A stretch of DNA of 8,055 nt from Archangium sp. (GCA_016793525.1 JAEUJT010000207.1:1-8055), one strand, 5' to 3'. Positions 1 to 6,992 are shown, counted from the first letter of the stretch. Notes: generated from the letters alone by a model not told the origin. Numbers and translations are program-made.

Positions 1-783
1 CTTGAAGCCGCACTTCCCGCGCGTGAGCTCGGAGTCGTCGAGCGGCATCAGCCCCACGTCGAAGCTGCGGAGCGCCATGAGCTCGCGCTCGGCCCGCCAC
101 TGCCACTGCTCGAGGAGCGGCTCACTTTCGTATTCGGGCAACGTGCCGTTCGACACCACCCGCAGCCGCGCGCCGGGTATTCGCGCCACGGCGTTGAGCA
201 CGCTCGGCAGCACCCGCCGCAGGTAGGGAAAGTTCGAGGCCGTGCCCATCCACCCGATGACCAGCCCGCTCGCCGTGCTCGAGGCCAGCGGCGTGTACGC
301 CTCGGTGTCGACCACCGAGGGAATGACGATGGTCTTGTCGGGGTGCCCCGCCACCCGGGCGAGGTGCGCGTTGCCTGCGATGAGCGCGTCGGCCGAGGCC
401 GCGACCTGCTCGAAGGTGCGTCGGCGGGCGCTGCTCTCGACGCCTCCCGGCCCCAGGTAAATGGCGTCGTCGAAGTCGAACACCATGGGCGTGGTACCCA
501 GGCCGCGCAGCCACTCGGGAATGCCGGAGAGCGCCAACGCCGTTTTGTGCACGAAGATGATGTCGGCGTCGGTGTCGAACAACAGGTGACCCACCCGGCG
601 CATTCGGCGGCCGAGCTTGTAGAGCGGCGCCCACGGCTGGGCGAACACGCTGTTGTAGCGCTCGTCGTACGCGAAGCGCGCCTCACAGCGAATGCCGTTG
701 GCCTCGAGGTGCGCAAAAAACTGCAAGCAGCGAAATCGGCTGCCCGGGCTCAGCACGCCATCGGTGAAGAAGAGCACACGCAC
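1..783 (-). CDS. GT-B glycosyltransferase (GT4-like), C-terminus missing
   Basis: Reading the minus strand from a GTG at 783 gives 261 codons without a stop, ending in frame at the window edge, so the 3' part of the gene lies outside. The protein begins VRVLFFTDG, a Rossmann beta-strand and loop typical of a GT-B N-terminal domain, followed by SPGSRFRCLQF (residues 12-22). VFDFDDAIYLGP (101-112) is a motif often seen in GT4-like bacterial enzymes. A second Rossmann half starts near GLVIGWMGT (173-181). PLDDSELTRGKCGFK (247-261) corresponds to the region just before the GT4 C-terminal donor-sugar site. It probably transfers a sugar from a nucleotide sugar to an envelope or exported glycan; donor and acceptor cannot be told. 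No clear Shine-Dalgarno precedes the GTG, and no in-frame start was found upstream as far as about position 880; GTG at 777 is an alternative start. It is transcribed divergently from glgA. Confidence 0.85.
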   Translation of the reverse strand, partial: MRVLFFTDGVLSPGSRFRCLQFFAHLEANGIRCEARFAYDERYNSVFAQPWAPLYKLGRRMRRVGHLLFDTDADIIFVHKTALALSGIPEWLRGLGTTPMVFDFDDAIYLGPGGVESSARRRTFEQVAASADALIAGNAHLARVAGHPDKTIVIPSVVDTEAYTPLASSTASGLVIGWMGTASNFPYLRRVLPSVLNAVARIPGARLRVVSNGTLPEYESEPLLEQWQWRAERELMALRSFDVGLMPLDDSELTRGKCGFK

Positions 784-979
784 GTGGGAAGACCGCGACG
801 TGAAAGGGCTAGGCCTGCGGCGCGGGCCGCAAACGAGTGGGGGGACGCATGGAACTCCTCGACACGATGAACAGGTAAACCACTCCGCCAGTCGGGCCAA
901 GCTATCTCACCGCGTGTGCGCAGCGGGAGGCGTGTTTGCAGCAGCGCGCGAGACACGGCGTGATAGCGTCCGCGCCGAC
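784..979. promoter_or_regulatory. Divergent intergenic region, presumed promoters
   Basis: These 196 bases separate the minus-strand glycosyltransferase from the plus-strand glgA start, and are the only sizeable non-coding stretch in the window. Promoters for both transcription units should lie here, because the genes on each side point away from it. I see no convincing -35/-10 pair, operator palindrome or strong Shine-Dalgarno for either gene. Open frames crossing this region (for example an in-frame upstream extension of glgA) do not resemble protein of any family I know. Its role is inferred from gene orientation only. Confidence 0.4.
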
Positions 980-2425
980 GTGAGAGTGCTTTTCCTGAGC
1001 TCCGAGGTCGCGCCGTTCGCGAAGACGGGGGGCTTGGGCGACGTGGCGGCGGCGCTGCCCCGCGCGCTCCACCGCCGTGGTCACGACGTGCGCCTGTTCA
1101 TGCCGCTCTACTCGCGCATCGACCAGAAGAAGCACCACTTCACCCGCGTCGACGCCCTGCGCGGCCTGCGGGTCAAGCTCGGCCACCGCGAGTTCGACGT
1201 GTCGGTGCTGACGTCGCCACTCCCGAATTCGGGCATGGACACGTATTTCGTGCACTGCCCGGCTCTCTACGGGCGCCACGGGCTCTACACGTCAGACGGT
1301 GACGAACACCTCCGCTTCTTGGTGCTGCAGTACGCGGCGCTCGAGGCCTGCCAGCGACTCCGCTTCGCGCCCGACGTGGTGCACAGCAACGATTGGCAGA
1401 CCGCGTGGGTGCCGCTGCTGCTCAAGACCCGCTTCTCGTGGGACCAGCACATCTTCGCCCGCGCCAAGACGGTGCTGACGATTCACAACCTCAACTACCA
1501 GGGCACGTTTTCGTCGGGCATCGTGCCCGACACCGGCATGGCCGACTCGCAGCACCTCTTCCACCAAGACCAGCTGCGCGAAGGCCGGCTCAACTCGCTG
1601 CTGCACGGCATCATGTACGCCGACGCCATCACCACGGTGAGCCCGACGTACGCCAAGGAGATCCGCACCACCGAATACGGCGCGGGGCTCGACGGCTTCT
1701 TGCGCGCGCGCGGCTCGGCGGTGTCGGGCATTCTCAACGGCGTCGACTACGGCGAGTGGAGCCCCGCGGCCGACACGCACATTCTTCACCGCTACACGCC
1801 GTCTGACTTCACCGGTAAAGAGCGCAACAAGCAGGCGCTGCTGAGCCGGCTGCGAATGCCCTCGGCGCCCGGCGTGCCGCTCTTCGGCATCGTGTCTCGG
1901 CTGGCGGGGCAGAAGGGCTTCGACCTGTTCGACTCGGTGATGCCCGAGCTGCTCCACCGCCACCGCTTTCAGCTCATCGTGCAGGGCAGCGGAGAGCGCC
2001 GGCTCGAGCGCATGTTCCGCCAGTTTCAGGCGATGTTTCCCCAGCAGGTGCGGCTCATCACCGCGTTCGACAACACGCTCGCCCACTGGATCCAAGCGGG
2101 CTCTGACTTCTTGCTCGTGCCGTCGCGCTACGAGCCCTGCGGCCTGACCCAGATGTACGCCATGAAATACGGCACCGTGCCGGTGGTGCGGAAGACGGGC
2201 GGGTTGGCCGACACCGTCGATCTGTGGAACCCGCAGACCCGCCGCGGCACGGGGGTGGTGTTCGATTCGTACGACGGCCAGGCGGTGCGCTGGGCGGTGC
2301 TGTCGTCGCTCGAGCTGTACCGAGATCGCGGCACGTTCCGCCAGCTGCAGCTCAACGGCATGGCCGAAGATTTTTCGTGGGACCACCAAGTTCGCCAGTA
2401 CGAGCAGCTCTACTCGCGCCTGTAG
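980..2425 (+). CDS. glgA: Glycogen (starch) synthase GlgA
   Basis: Transfers glucose from ADP-glucose (probably) to the non-reducing end of an alpha-1,4-glucan, the elongation step of glycogen synthesis; cytoplasmic, GT5 family, GT-B fold. The 481-residue length fits the usual ~480. Motifs in order: EVAPFAKTGGLGDV at 9-22 with K15 of the KTGGL nucleotide-sugar motif; HSNDWQ at 135-140; SRLAGQKGFD at 306-315 with R307 and K312 matching the donor-phosphate-binding Arg and Lys; RYEPCGLTQ at 383-391 with E385 as the conserved C-domain glutamate; then KTGGLADTV. All expected catalytic positions are present. The GTG at 980 was chosen because it gives the canonical MRVLFLSSE-type N-terminus; a longer frame reaches back to 692 but overlaps the divergent glycosyltransferase and encodes nothing GlgA-like. 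No clear Shine-Dalgarno is visible. No glgC or glgB is present nearby. A 15-base gap separates it from the ATP-grasp gene, suggesting cotranscription. Confidence 0.95.
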   Translation: MRVLFLSSEVAPFAKTGGLGDVAAALPRALHRRGHDVRLFMPLYSRIDQKKHHFTRVDALRGLRVKLGHREFDVSVLTSPLPNSGMDTYFVHCPALYGRHGLYTSDGDEHLRFLVLQYAALEACQRLRFAPDVVHSNDWQTAWVPLLLKTRFSWDQHIFARAKTVLTIHNLNYQGTFSSGIVPDTGMADSQHLFHQDQLREGRLNSLLHGIMYADAITTVSPTYAKEIRTTEYGAGLDGFLRARGSAVSGILNGVDYGEWSPAADTHILHRYTPSDFTGKERNKQALLSRLRMPSAPGVPLFGIVSRLAGQKGFDLFDSVMPELLHRHRFQLIVQGSGERRLERMFRQFQAMFPQQVRLITAFDNTLAHWIQAGSDFLLVPSRYEPCGLTQMYAMKYGTVPVVRKTGGLADTVDLWNPQTRRGTGVVFDSYDGQAVRWAVLSSLELYRDRGTFRQLQLNGMAEDFSWDHQVRQYEQLYSRL

Positions 2426-2440
2426 ATCGGGACACACCAC

Positions 2441-3664
2441 ATGCACGTCGTCTTCATCGAGCCCCGCTTCCCGACCAACCAACGCCAGTTCGTGCGCGCG
2501 CTGAAAGAGGTCGGCGCTACCGTCACCGCCATCGGCGAGGGCAGCAAAGAGTCGCTCTCCGGCGAGCTGCGCGGCTGGCTGACGCACTACGAGCAGGTGC
2601 CCTCGGTGGTGAACGACGAGGCCGTGTTGCGCGCGGCGAAGTTCATTCACAGCCGCAAGCGCATCGATCGGCTCGAGGCCTCGGTCGAGGCGCACGTGAT
2701 GACCGCGGCCCGGGTGCGCGAGGCGCTCGGCATTCCCGGCACGTCGGTGCAGACCACGTTCCTCTGCCGCGACAAGCCCACGATGAAAGAGGCGCTGCGC
2801 AAGGCCGGCATTCCCTGCGCGCAGTCGACCGCGGCGTCATCGCTCGAAGACATTGTCGAGTTCGCCAAGCGCGTCGGCTTCCCCCTCATTCTCAAGCCGC
2901 GCGACGGAGCGGGCGCGTCAGGTACGGCGCGCATCGACAGCTTCGAGCAGATCCCCGCGGCGGCGGCCGAACTGGGTGTGGGCCGAGGGCGGTCTATCGG
3001 CGTCGAAGAGTTCATCGAGGGCCACGAAGGTTTCTACGACACCATCACCATCGGCGGCCGGGTGGTGCACGACTTCGTCACCCACTACTACCCGAACGTG
3101 CTCGAGGCGATGCGCACGAGGTGGATCTCCCCGCAGTTCATCGTCACCAACCGGGTCGACACCGCCGCCGGGTACCGCGACCTGAAGGTGCTTGGCGAGA
3201 AGGTGGTGCAGGCGCTCGACATCGGCACGTCGGCCACCCACATGGAGTGGTTCGCCGGGCCCAAGGGCCTCAAGTTCTCGGAGATCGGCTGCCGCCCGCC
3301 CGGGGTGCGCGCGTGGGACCTGTACAACGCCGCCAACGACCTCGACCTGTACCGCGAGTGGGCCATGGCGCTGGTGCACGGCCGCCGCGGCGCCCGCCCG
3401 TCGCGACGGTTCTCCGCGGGCATCGTCGCGCTGCGGCCCGACCGCGACGGGCGCATCGTCGGCTACGAAGGCCTGGGCGCCGTGGAGCGCGCGTTCGGCC
3501 AATACATGATCGACGCGCACATACCCCCCGAGGGCACGCCGACCCAGCCGGTGGAGGCCGGGTACATGGCCAACGCCTGGCTGCGCTTCAAGCACCCCGA
3601 CTACGACGAGCTGCGCCGCATGCTCGACCTGGTGGGCCAAACCGTCAAAGTGCGAGCGAGGTAG
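2441..3664 (+). CDS. ATP-grasp carboxylate-amine ligase 1
   Basis: A 407-residue ATP-grasp protein, expected to activate a carboxylate as an acyl-phosphate with ATP and join it to an amine or other nucleophile. The N-terminal part (1-~100, starting MHVVFIEPRFP) is the Rossmann-like pre-ATP-grasp domain. CRDKPTMKEALRKAGIP (about 109-125) is the segment that commonly opens the ATP-grasp fold. FPLILKPRDGAGASGT (147-162) carries the ATP-binding K152 and a Gly-rich loop. VEEFIEG (188-194) is the adenine-contacting hinge. FSEIGCRPPG (279-288) supplies metal ligand E281, but where many ATP-grasp enzymes have Glu-x-Asn this one has Glu-Ile-Gly. The C-terminal ~110 residues are not assigned. The start is ATG with a weak GGGA at 2429-2432. 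The next gene starts 4 bases after its stop. Substrates are unknown. The overall architecture is closest to the carbamoyl-phosphate-synthase/biotin-carboxylase-like branch. Confidence 0.9.
   Translation: MHVVFIEPRFPTNQRQFVRALKEVGATVTAIGEGSKESLSGELRGWLTHYEQVPSVVNDEAVLRAAKFIHSRKRIDRLEASVEAHVMTAARVREALGIPGTSVQTTFLCRDKPTMKEALRKAGIPCAQSTAASSLEDIVEFAKRVGFPLILKPRDGAGASGTARIDSFEQIPAAAAELGVGRGRSIGVEEFIEGHEGFYDTITIGGRVVHDFVTHYYPNVLEAMRTRWISPQFIVTNRVDTAAGYRDLKVLGEKVVQALDIGTSATHMEWFAGPKGLKFSEIGCRPPGVRAWDLYNAANDLDLYREWAMALVHGRRGARPSRRFSAGIVALRPDRDGRIVGYEGLGAVERAFGQYMIDAHIPPEGTPTQPVEAGYMANAWLRFKHPDYDELRRMLDLVGQTVKVRAR
3658..3662 (+). promoter_or_regulatory. Ribosome binding site for the 3669 gene
   Basis: GAGGT lies 6 bases before the GTG at 3669 and overlaps the last codons of the upstream ATP-grasp gene. 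It supports that GTG as the start and suggests coupled translation of the two genes. Confidence 0.55.
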
Positions 3665-3668
3665 CGAC

Positions 3669-4601
3669 GTGAAAGGCGTGTTGTTGGGGCCGCAGCGGTT
3701 GTCGCCCACGCTGCTCGACGTGGTGAAAGCCATGGGCATCGAAGGGCGCATCGTCACCATCACGGCCGGCTGGCAGGAGCGCGAAGACCAGGTGCTCGAG
3801 CTCCACGCGTCGCTCGGCGCCAAGCGCTGCGCGAACCTCGAGCTGTACCACCGCGGGGAGAAGGTGTTTGCGAAGGACAAAGAACTCGCGGCGCTCCACC
3901 GCGTTCGCCAAGACACCTTGCGCGAGCGGCAAGACTATTACCGCATGCGGCTGGAGCGAATCGTCGATGCCGCGCTCGACATCGGCCGCCGCGCCGCCGG
4001 GAGCCGGGTCGAAGCAGAAGAAGAGTCGCTGTCGATGGAGCTGATCCGCAAGCTCGACCTCGACCACCTGGCGCACTGCCGTGCGTCGCGCGAAGCGTAC
4101 GAGCGCGAAGCCACCCCGTGGGAGCGCCCGCTGGTGAAGAAGCACCGCGCCGAGATCGCCGAGCTGCTCGAAGGCGCCAGCGCCATCGCCATCGCCGGAG
4201 GCCATGTCGCCGTGCTGCTCAACCGCCTGAGGCTCTTCGGGGTGGCCGAGCTGCTGACCAAGAAACAGCTGCTCCTCGCCTGGTCAGGCGGCGCGATGGT
4301 GACCAGCGAGCGGGTGGTGCTGTTCCACGAGAGCCCGCCGCAGGGGGTGGGCATCTCCGAGGTGATGGACGAAGGCCTTGGCCTCCACCGCGGGGTGCTG
4401 CCGCTGCCCAACCCGAAGCTGCGCCTCAAGCTCGACGACACCTTCCGCGTGGGGTGGATGGCCCGCCGCAACCTGCCGGCGAAGTGCGTGGCCTTCGACA
4501 GCGGCGAATACGTGCACTTCACCGAAAACACCTGGCACGGCGCCTCGGGCACCCACCTGCTCAACCCCGACGGTACGTGCAGCGAGGGGTGGGCGTCATG
4601 A
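3669..4601 (+). CDS. Peptidase S51 / type 1 glutamine amidotransferase-like protein
   Basis: 310 residues from a GTG start. It resembles the S51 group (peptidase E, cyanophycinase), Ser-nucleophile relatives of class I glutamine amidotransferases that cleave Asp-x or similar bonds. RIVTITAGWQERED (27-40) is the first strand region; IAIAGGHVAVLLNRL (173-187) matches the GG-N-T/LL step of peptidase E; LAWSGGAM (203-210) is the nucleophile elbow, with S206 as candidate nucleophile; GLGLHRGVLPLPN (236-248) follows, with H240 a candidate catalytic His. Between the first strand and the GG motif is a charged, probably helical stretch (about 65-165, rich in Arg, Glu, Lys), so the nucleophile is at 206 rather than near 120 as in E. 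coli peptidase E. No signal peptide is visible, so it is likely cytoplasmic. Its stop overlaps the next gene's ATG by four bases. A hydrolase, transferase or inactive role cannot be distinguished. Confidence 0.78.
   Translation: MKGVLLGPQRLSPTLLDVVKAMGIEGRIVTITAGWQEREDQVLELHASLGAKRCANLELYHRGEKVFAKDKELAALHRVRQDTLRERQDYYRMRLERIVDAALDIGRRAAGSRVEAEEESLSMELIRKLDLDHLAHCRASREAYEREATPWERPLVKKHRAEIAELLEGASAIAIAGGHVAVLLNRLRLFGVAELLTKKQLLLAWSGGAMVTSERVVLFHESPPQGVGISEVMDEGLGLHRGVLPLPNPKLRLKLDDTFRVGWMARRNLPAKCVAFDSGEYVHFTENTWHGASGTHLLNPDGTCSEGWAS
4584..4589 (+). promoter_or_regulatory. Ribosome binding site for the 4598 gene
   Basis: GAGGGG sits 8 bases before the ATG at 4598 inside the end of the preceding gene. 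It fixes the start of the esterase, whose frame stays open far upstream (to at least 4118), and fits the four-base ATGA stop/start overlap. Confidence 0.55.
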
Positions 4602-5737
4602 GCGACCTCGCCATCGACCAGCTGAAGCGCCGGAAGCCCGACGCGGAGGCCCTCGACGCCTTCATGCAGGGCCGCACCTTCCCCATCGTCGAGGGGCACA
4701 AGGTCACCTTCGTCTACCGGGGCCACGCCGAGGTCGTGCACCTGAAGAGCTGGGTGTACGGCTTGCCCAACTCGCAGTCGTTGCACCGGCTCGACAAGAC
4801 AGACCTCTGGTACCTCACGCTCGACATCCCCCCGAAGTCGCGCGTCGAATACAAGCTGGAGATCGTCAACAACGGCCACGGCCAGTGGATCGAAGACCCC
4901 CTCAACCCGTTCCGCGCGACGGACCCGTTCGGCGCGAACTCGGTGGCCCACGGCGAGGGCTACTCGGTGCCAGAATGGACCCAACACGACCCCGAGGCGC
5001 GCGCCGGCGTGCTCGAGGAATGGGTCATCAAGAGCAAAGCCTTCACCGACACCCGGCACATGCTGGTGTACCTGCCGGCCCGGTTCCGCAAGAGCCGCCG
5101 CTACCCGCTGCTCTTCGTGCACGACGGGCGCGACTACCTGCGCTTCGCCAACATGAAGACCGTGCTGGACAACCTCATTCACCGGCTCGAGATCCCCGAC
5201 CTGGTGGTGGCGTTCAGCAGCTCGGCCAACCGCCTGGGCGAATACGCCGACGACGAGCGGCACGCGCGCTTCGTCACCGAGGAAGCAGTGCCCGACCTCG
5301 AGAAGCGGCTGCCGCTGTTGGCAACTCCGCGCGGGCGCTGCCTGATGGGCGCCAGCTTCGGCGGCGTGGCGGCGCTCTCCACCGCGTTTCGCTACCCGGG
5401 CTTCTACGGGCGGCTGTTGCTCCAGTCGGGCTCGTTCGCCTTCAGCGACATCGGCCGGCAGAACCAGCGTGGGCCGCTCTTCGAGCCGGTCATCGCCTTC
5501 ATGAACCGCTTCCGCGCCGAGCCGACGCTGGTGACGGAAAAAGCCTTCGTCAGCTGCGGCATGCACGAGTCGCTCATCTACGAAAACCGCTCGCTCGTGC
5601 CGATGCTCCAGGCCACCGACGTCGAGCTTCGGTACGTCGAAGCGCGCGACGGTCACAATTGGGAAAACTGGCGAGACCGGCTGCGCGAAGGGCTGTCATG
5701 GCTTTTCCCCGGCCCGCTGTGGATGGTGTACGAGTGA
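4598..5737 (+). CDS. Enterochelin-esterase-like hydrolase with E-set/CBM48-like domain
   Basis: 379 residues in two domains. Residues ~28-115 look like an immunoglobulin-like E-set/CBM48 domain: DLWYLTLDIPPKSRVEYKL (68-86), then GQWIEDPLNP (94-103), the pattern seen in glycogen-branching-enzyme, AMPK-beta and Fes N-terminal domains. Residues ~145-379 are an alpha/beta hydrolase of the esterase D/Fes type (PF00756): MLVYLPARF, PLLFVHDGRDY, then nucleophile elbow GASFGG with S253, acidic candidate in SCGMHESL (E324), and DGHNWENWRDRL with H353. The His-x-Trp-x-x-Trp-Arg ending is typical of this family. Known members hydrolyse esters (enterobactin, S-formylglutathione) or transfer acyl groups (mycolyltransferases). 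No signal peptide, so probably cytoplasmic. The ATG overlaps the preceding stop (ATGA), implying translational coupling. A siderophore role is not supported by the neighbours; an acyl or aminoacyl ester on a glucan is one possible substrate, by inference. Confidence 0.87.
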   Translation: MSDLAIDQLKRRKPDAEALDAFMQGRTFPIVEGHKVTFVYRGHAEVVHLKSWVYGLPNSQSLHRLDKTDLWYLTLDIPPKSRVEYKLEIVNNGHGQWIEDPLNPFRATDPFGANSVAHGEGYSVPEWTQHDPEARAGVLEEWVIKSKAFTDTRHMLVYLPARFRKSRRYPLLFVHDGRDYLRFANMKTVLDNLIHRLEIPDLVVAFSSSANRLGEYADDERHARFVTEEAVPDLEKRLPLLATPRGRCLMGASFGGVAALSTAFRYPGFYGRLLLQSGSFAFSDIGRQNQRGPLFEPVIAFMNRFRAEPTLVTEKAFVSCGMHESLIYENRSLVPMLQATDVELRYVEARDGHNWENWRDRLREGLSWLFPGPLWMVYE

Positions 5738-5746
5738 ATCGCTTGC

Positions 5747-5753
5747 AAGGAGT
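5747..5753 (+). promoter_or_regulatory. Strong ribosome binding site for ATP-grasp ligase 2
   Basis: AAGGAGT lies 6 bases before the GTG at 5760 in the 22-base gap after the esterase stop. It is the best Shine-Dalgarno match noticed in the window and decides the GTG start. Confidence 0.7.
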
Positions 5754-5759
5754 CAAAGC

Positions 5760-6992
5760 GTGGCATCGGTGACGCGAAACATTGGGCTGTCGTTGGGCGC
5801 CGACATCTGTTGGCCGCTCTGCTTCGAAGAGATTCTGAAGCGCCTCAAGCTGCGCATCGCGTGGAAGGGCGACACCGTCGACTTCCAGTGCGAACGCGTC
5901 ACCATCGAGCCCTTCGACCTGCGCCAGCCGGTGAAATACGACGTGGTCGTCGACCGCTTGACCCACTGGTACGACACCAGCCGCGAGTGGATCAAAAAGG
6001 GCGTGTTGATGAACGGGCTGTACGTGTTCAACAACCCCTGGGCCGTGCAGTCGATGGAGAAGCACACCAGCTACGCCGCGATGATGGGCCTCGGCATGCC
6101 GGTGCCCGAGACCTGGTTCTTGCCGCCCAAGTCGTACGATGAGCTGCCCGACTTGAAGCCCACGCTTCGCCAGTACGCGAAGCTGTTCGATCTGGCCGAG
6201 GTGGGCCGCAAGGTCGGCTACCCCTGCTTCATGAAGCCGTACGACGGCGGAGGGTGGAAAGGCGTCAGCCGCATCGCCGACGAGGCCGCGCTGAAGAAGG
6301 CGTACGACGAGTCGGGCACGATGGTGATGCACCTGCAGAAGGCGGTCGAGCCGTACGACAGCTTCGTGCGCATCATCGGCTTCGGGCCGCAGACCTACGC
6401 GGTGTCGTACGACCCGTCGGCGCCGCTGCACGATCGCTACACCATGAAGCGCGACTTCTTGGCCGCGGGCGACCTGAAGACGCTGCAAGACACGGTGCTC
6501 ACCATCAACAGCTTCTTCGGGTGGGAATTCAACTCGTGCGAGGCGCTGCGCAAAGACGGTGTCTGGTACCCCATCGACTTCGCCAACCCGTGCCCCGACT
6601 CGCAGGTGACGTCGCTGCACTACCACTTCCCCTGGCTGGTGAAGGCGTACCTGAAGTGGGCCATCTTCTGCGCCACCACCAAGCGCCCGATGCGCACGTC
6701 GCTCGACTGGCAGGCGTACAACGCCATCGCCAAACAAGAGCTGTCGTACGACGAGAAGCTGAAGAAGTACGGCGCGCTTGCCCGCGAGCGGCTCGACGCG
6801 GCGCCCTTCGAAGAGTTCTGCGCCAAACACCTCAAGAACCTCGACGCGGTGGCCCACGAGTTCTTCGGCACCGAGGTGGCGAAAGACGCCGTGCGCAAGA
6901 AGGTGACCGCGCTGTACCCCGCGCACGAGGTCGAGCCGTTCACCGAGCTGTTCTTCAAGCGCATTCAACAGTGGAGAGCTGACAACTCGTGA
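5760..6992 (+). CDS. ATP-grasp carboxylate-amine ligase 2
   Basis: 410 residues, a second ATP-grasp enzyme with little obvious likeness to the one at 2441-3664 beyond the fold motifs. The N-terminal part (1-~95) contains YDVVVDRLTHWY, a pre-ATP-grasp domain; NNPWAVQSMEKHTSYAAM with GMPVPETWFLPP resembles the linker of glutathione-synthetase/RimK-like ligases. YPCFMKPYDGGGWKGV (154-169) carries K159 and the Gly-rich phosphate loop. WEFNSCEAL followed by WYPIDFANPCPDS (269-281) provides the acidic and Asn metal ligands, with D273 and N276 the best candidates. The last ~130 residues form a mostly helical, charged extension (YDEKLKKYGALARERL, VAKDAVRKKVTALYP). Expected chemistry is ATP-driven amide or related bond formation by way of an acyl-phosphate; substrates are not deducible. 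A strong AAGGAGT precedes the GTG. Its TGA overlaps the next gene's GTG (GTGA), so the two are probably translated together. Confidence 0.87.
   Translation: MASVTRNIGLSLGADICWPLCFEEILKRLKLRIAWKGDTVDFQCERVTIEPFDLRQPVKYDVVVDRLTHWYDTSREWIKKGVLMNGLYVFNNPWAVQSMEKHTSYAAMMGLGMPVPETWFLPPKSYDELPDLKPTLRQYAKLFDLAEVGRKVGYPCFMKPYDGGGWKGVSRIADEAALKKAYDESGTMVMHLQKAVEPYDSFVRIIGFGPQTYAVSYDPSAPLHDRYTMKRDFLAAGDLKTLQDTVLTINSFFGWEFNSCEALRKDGVWYPIDFANPCPDSQVTSLHYHFPWLVKAYLKWAIFCATTKRPMRTSLDWQAYNAIAKQELSYDEKLKKYGALARERLDAAPFEEFCAKHLKNLDAVAHEFFGTEVAKDAVRKKVTALYPAHEVEPFTELFFKRIQQWRADNS

Noticed and set aside
850..860. GAGGAG followed by ATG on the minus strand (ATG at 850-848)
   Set aside because: The ATG is not in frame with the glycosyltransferase, and the short frame it opens has no recognisable product.
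935..966. Possible promoter TTTGCA ... TGATAG before glgA
   Set aside because: The spacer is about 20 bases and both boxes are poor matches. GC-rich genomes produce such matches by chance.
692..979. Upstream in-frame extension of glgA
   Set aside because: It would overlap the divergent glycosyltransferase gene and add about 96 residues with no GlgA resemblance; the canonical N-terminus begins at 980.
1292..2695. 467-codon open frame antisense to glgA
   Set aside because: It overlaps the complete glgA and the start of the ATP-grasp gene, which carry clear family motifs. The antisense product has biased composition and no domain signal.
2224..3672. 482-codon plus-strand frame overlapping ATP-grasp ligase 1
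   Set aside because: It is an out-of-frame Arg/Pro/Gly-rich reading of the ligase gene, with no motif and no plausible start context.
3938..5656. 572-codon open frame on the minus strand
   Set aside because: It lies wholly antisense to two well-supported genes. Its translation is Arg/Val/His/Ala-rich without recognisable motifs, as expected of a GC-rich shadow frame.
4598..5737. Siderophore (enterobactin) esterase role for the Fes-like protein
   Set aside because: The fold fits, but no siderophore synthesis, uptake or Fur-box-like feature is near. The neighbours point to ligases and glycogen synthase instead.
5574..6968. 464-codon open frame antisense to ATP-grasp ligase 2
   Set aside because: Same low-complexity composition; the plus-strand gene has intact ATP-grasp motifs and a strong ribosome binding site.
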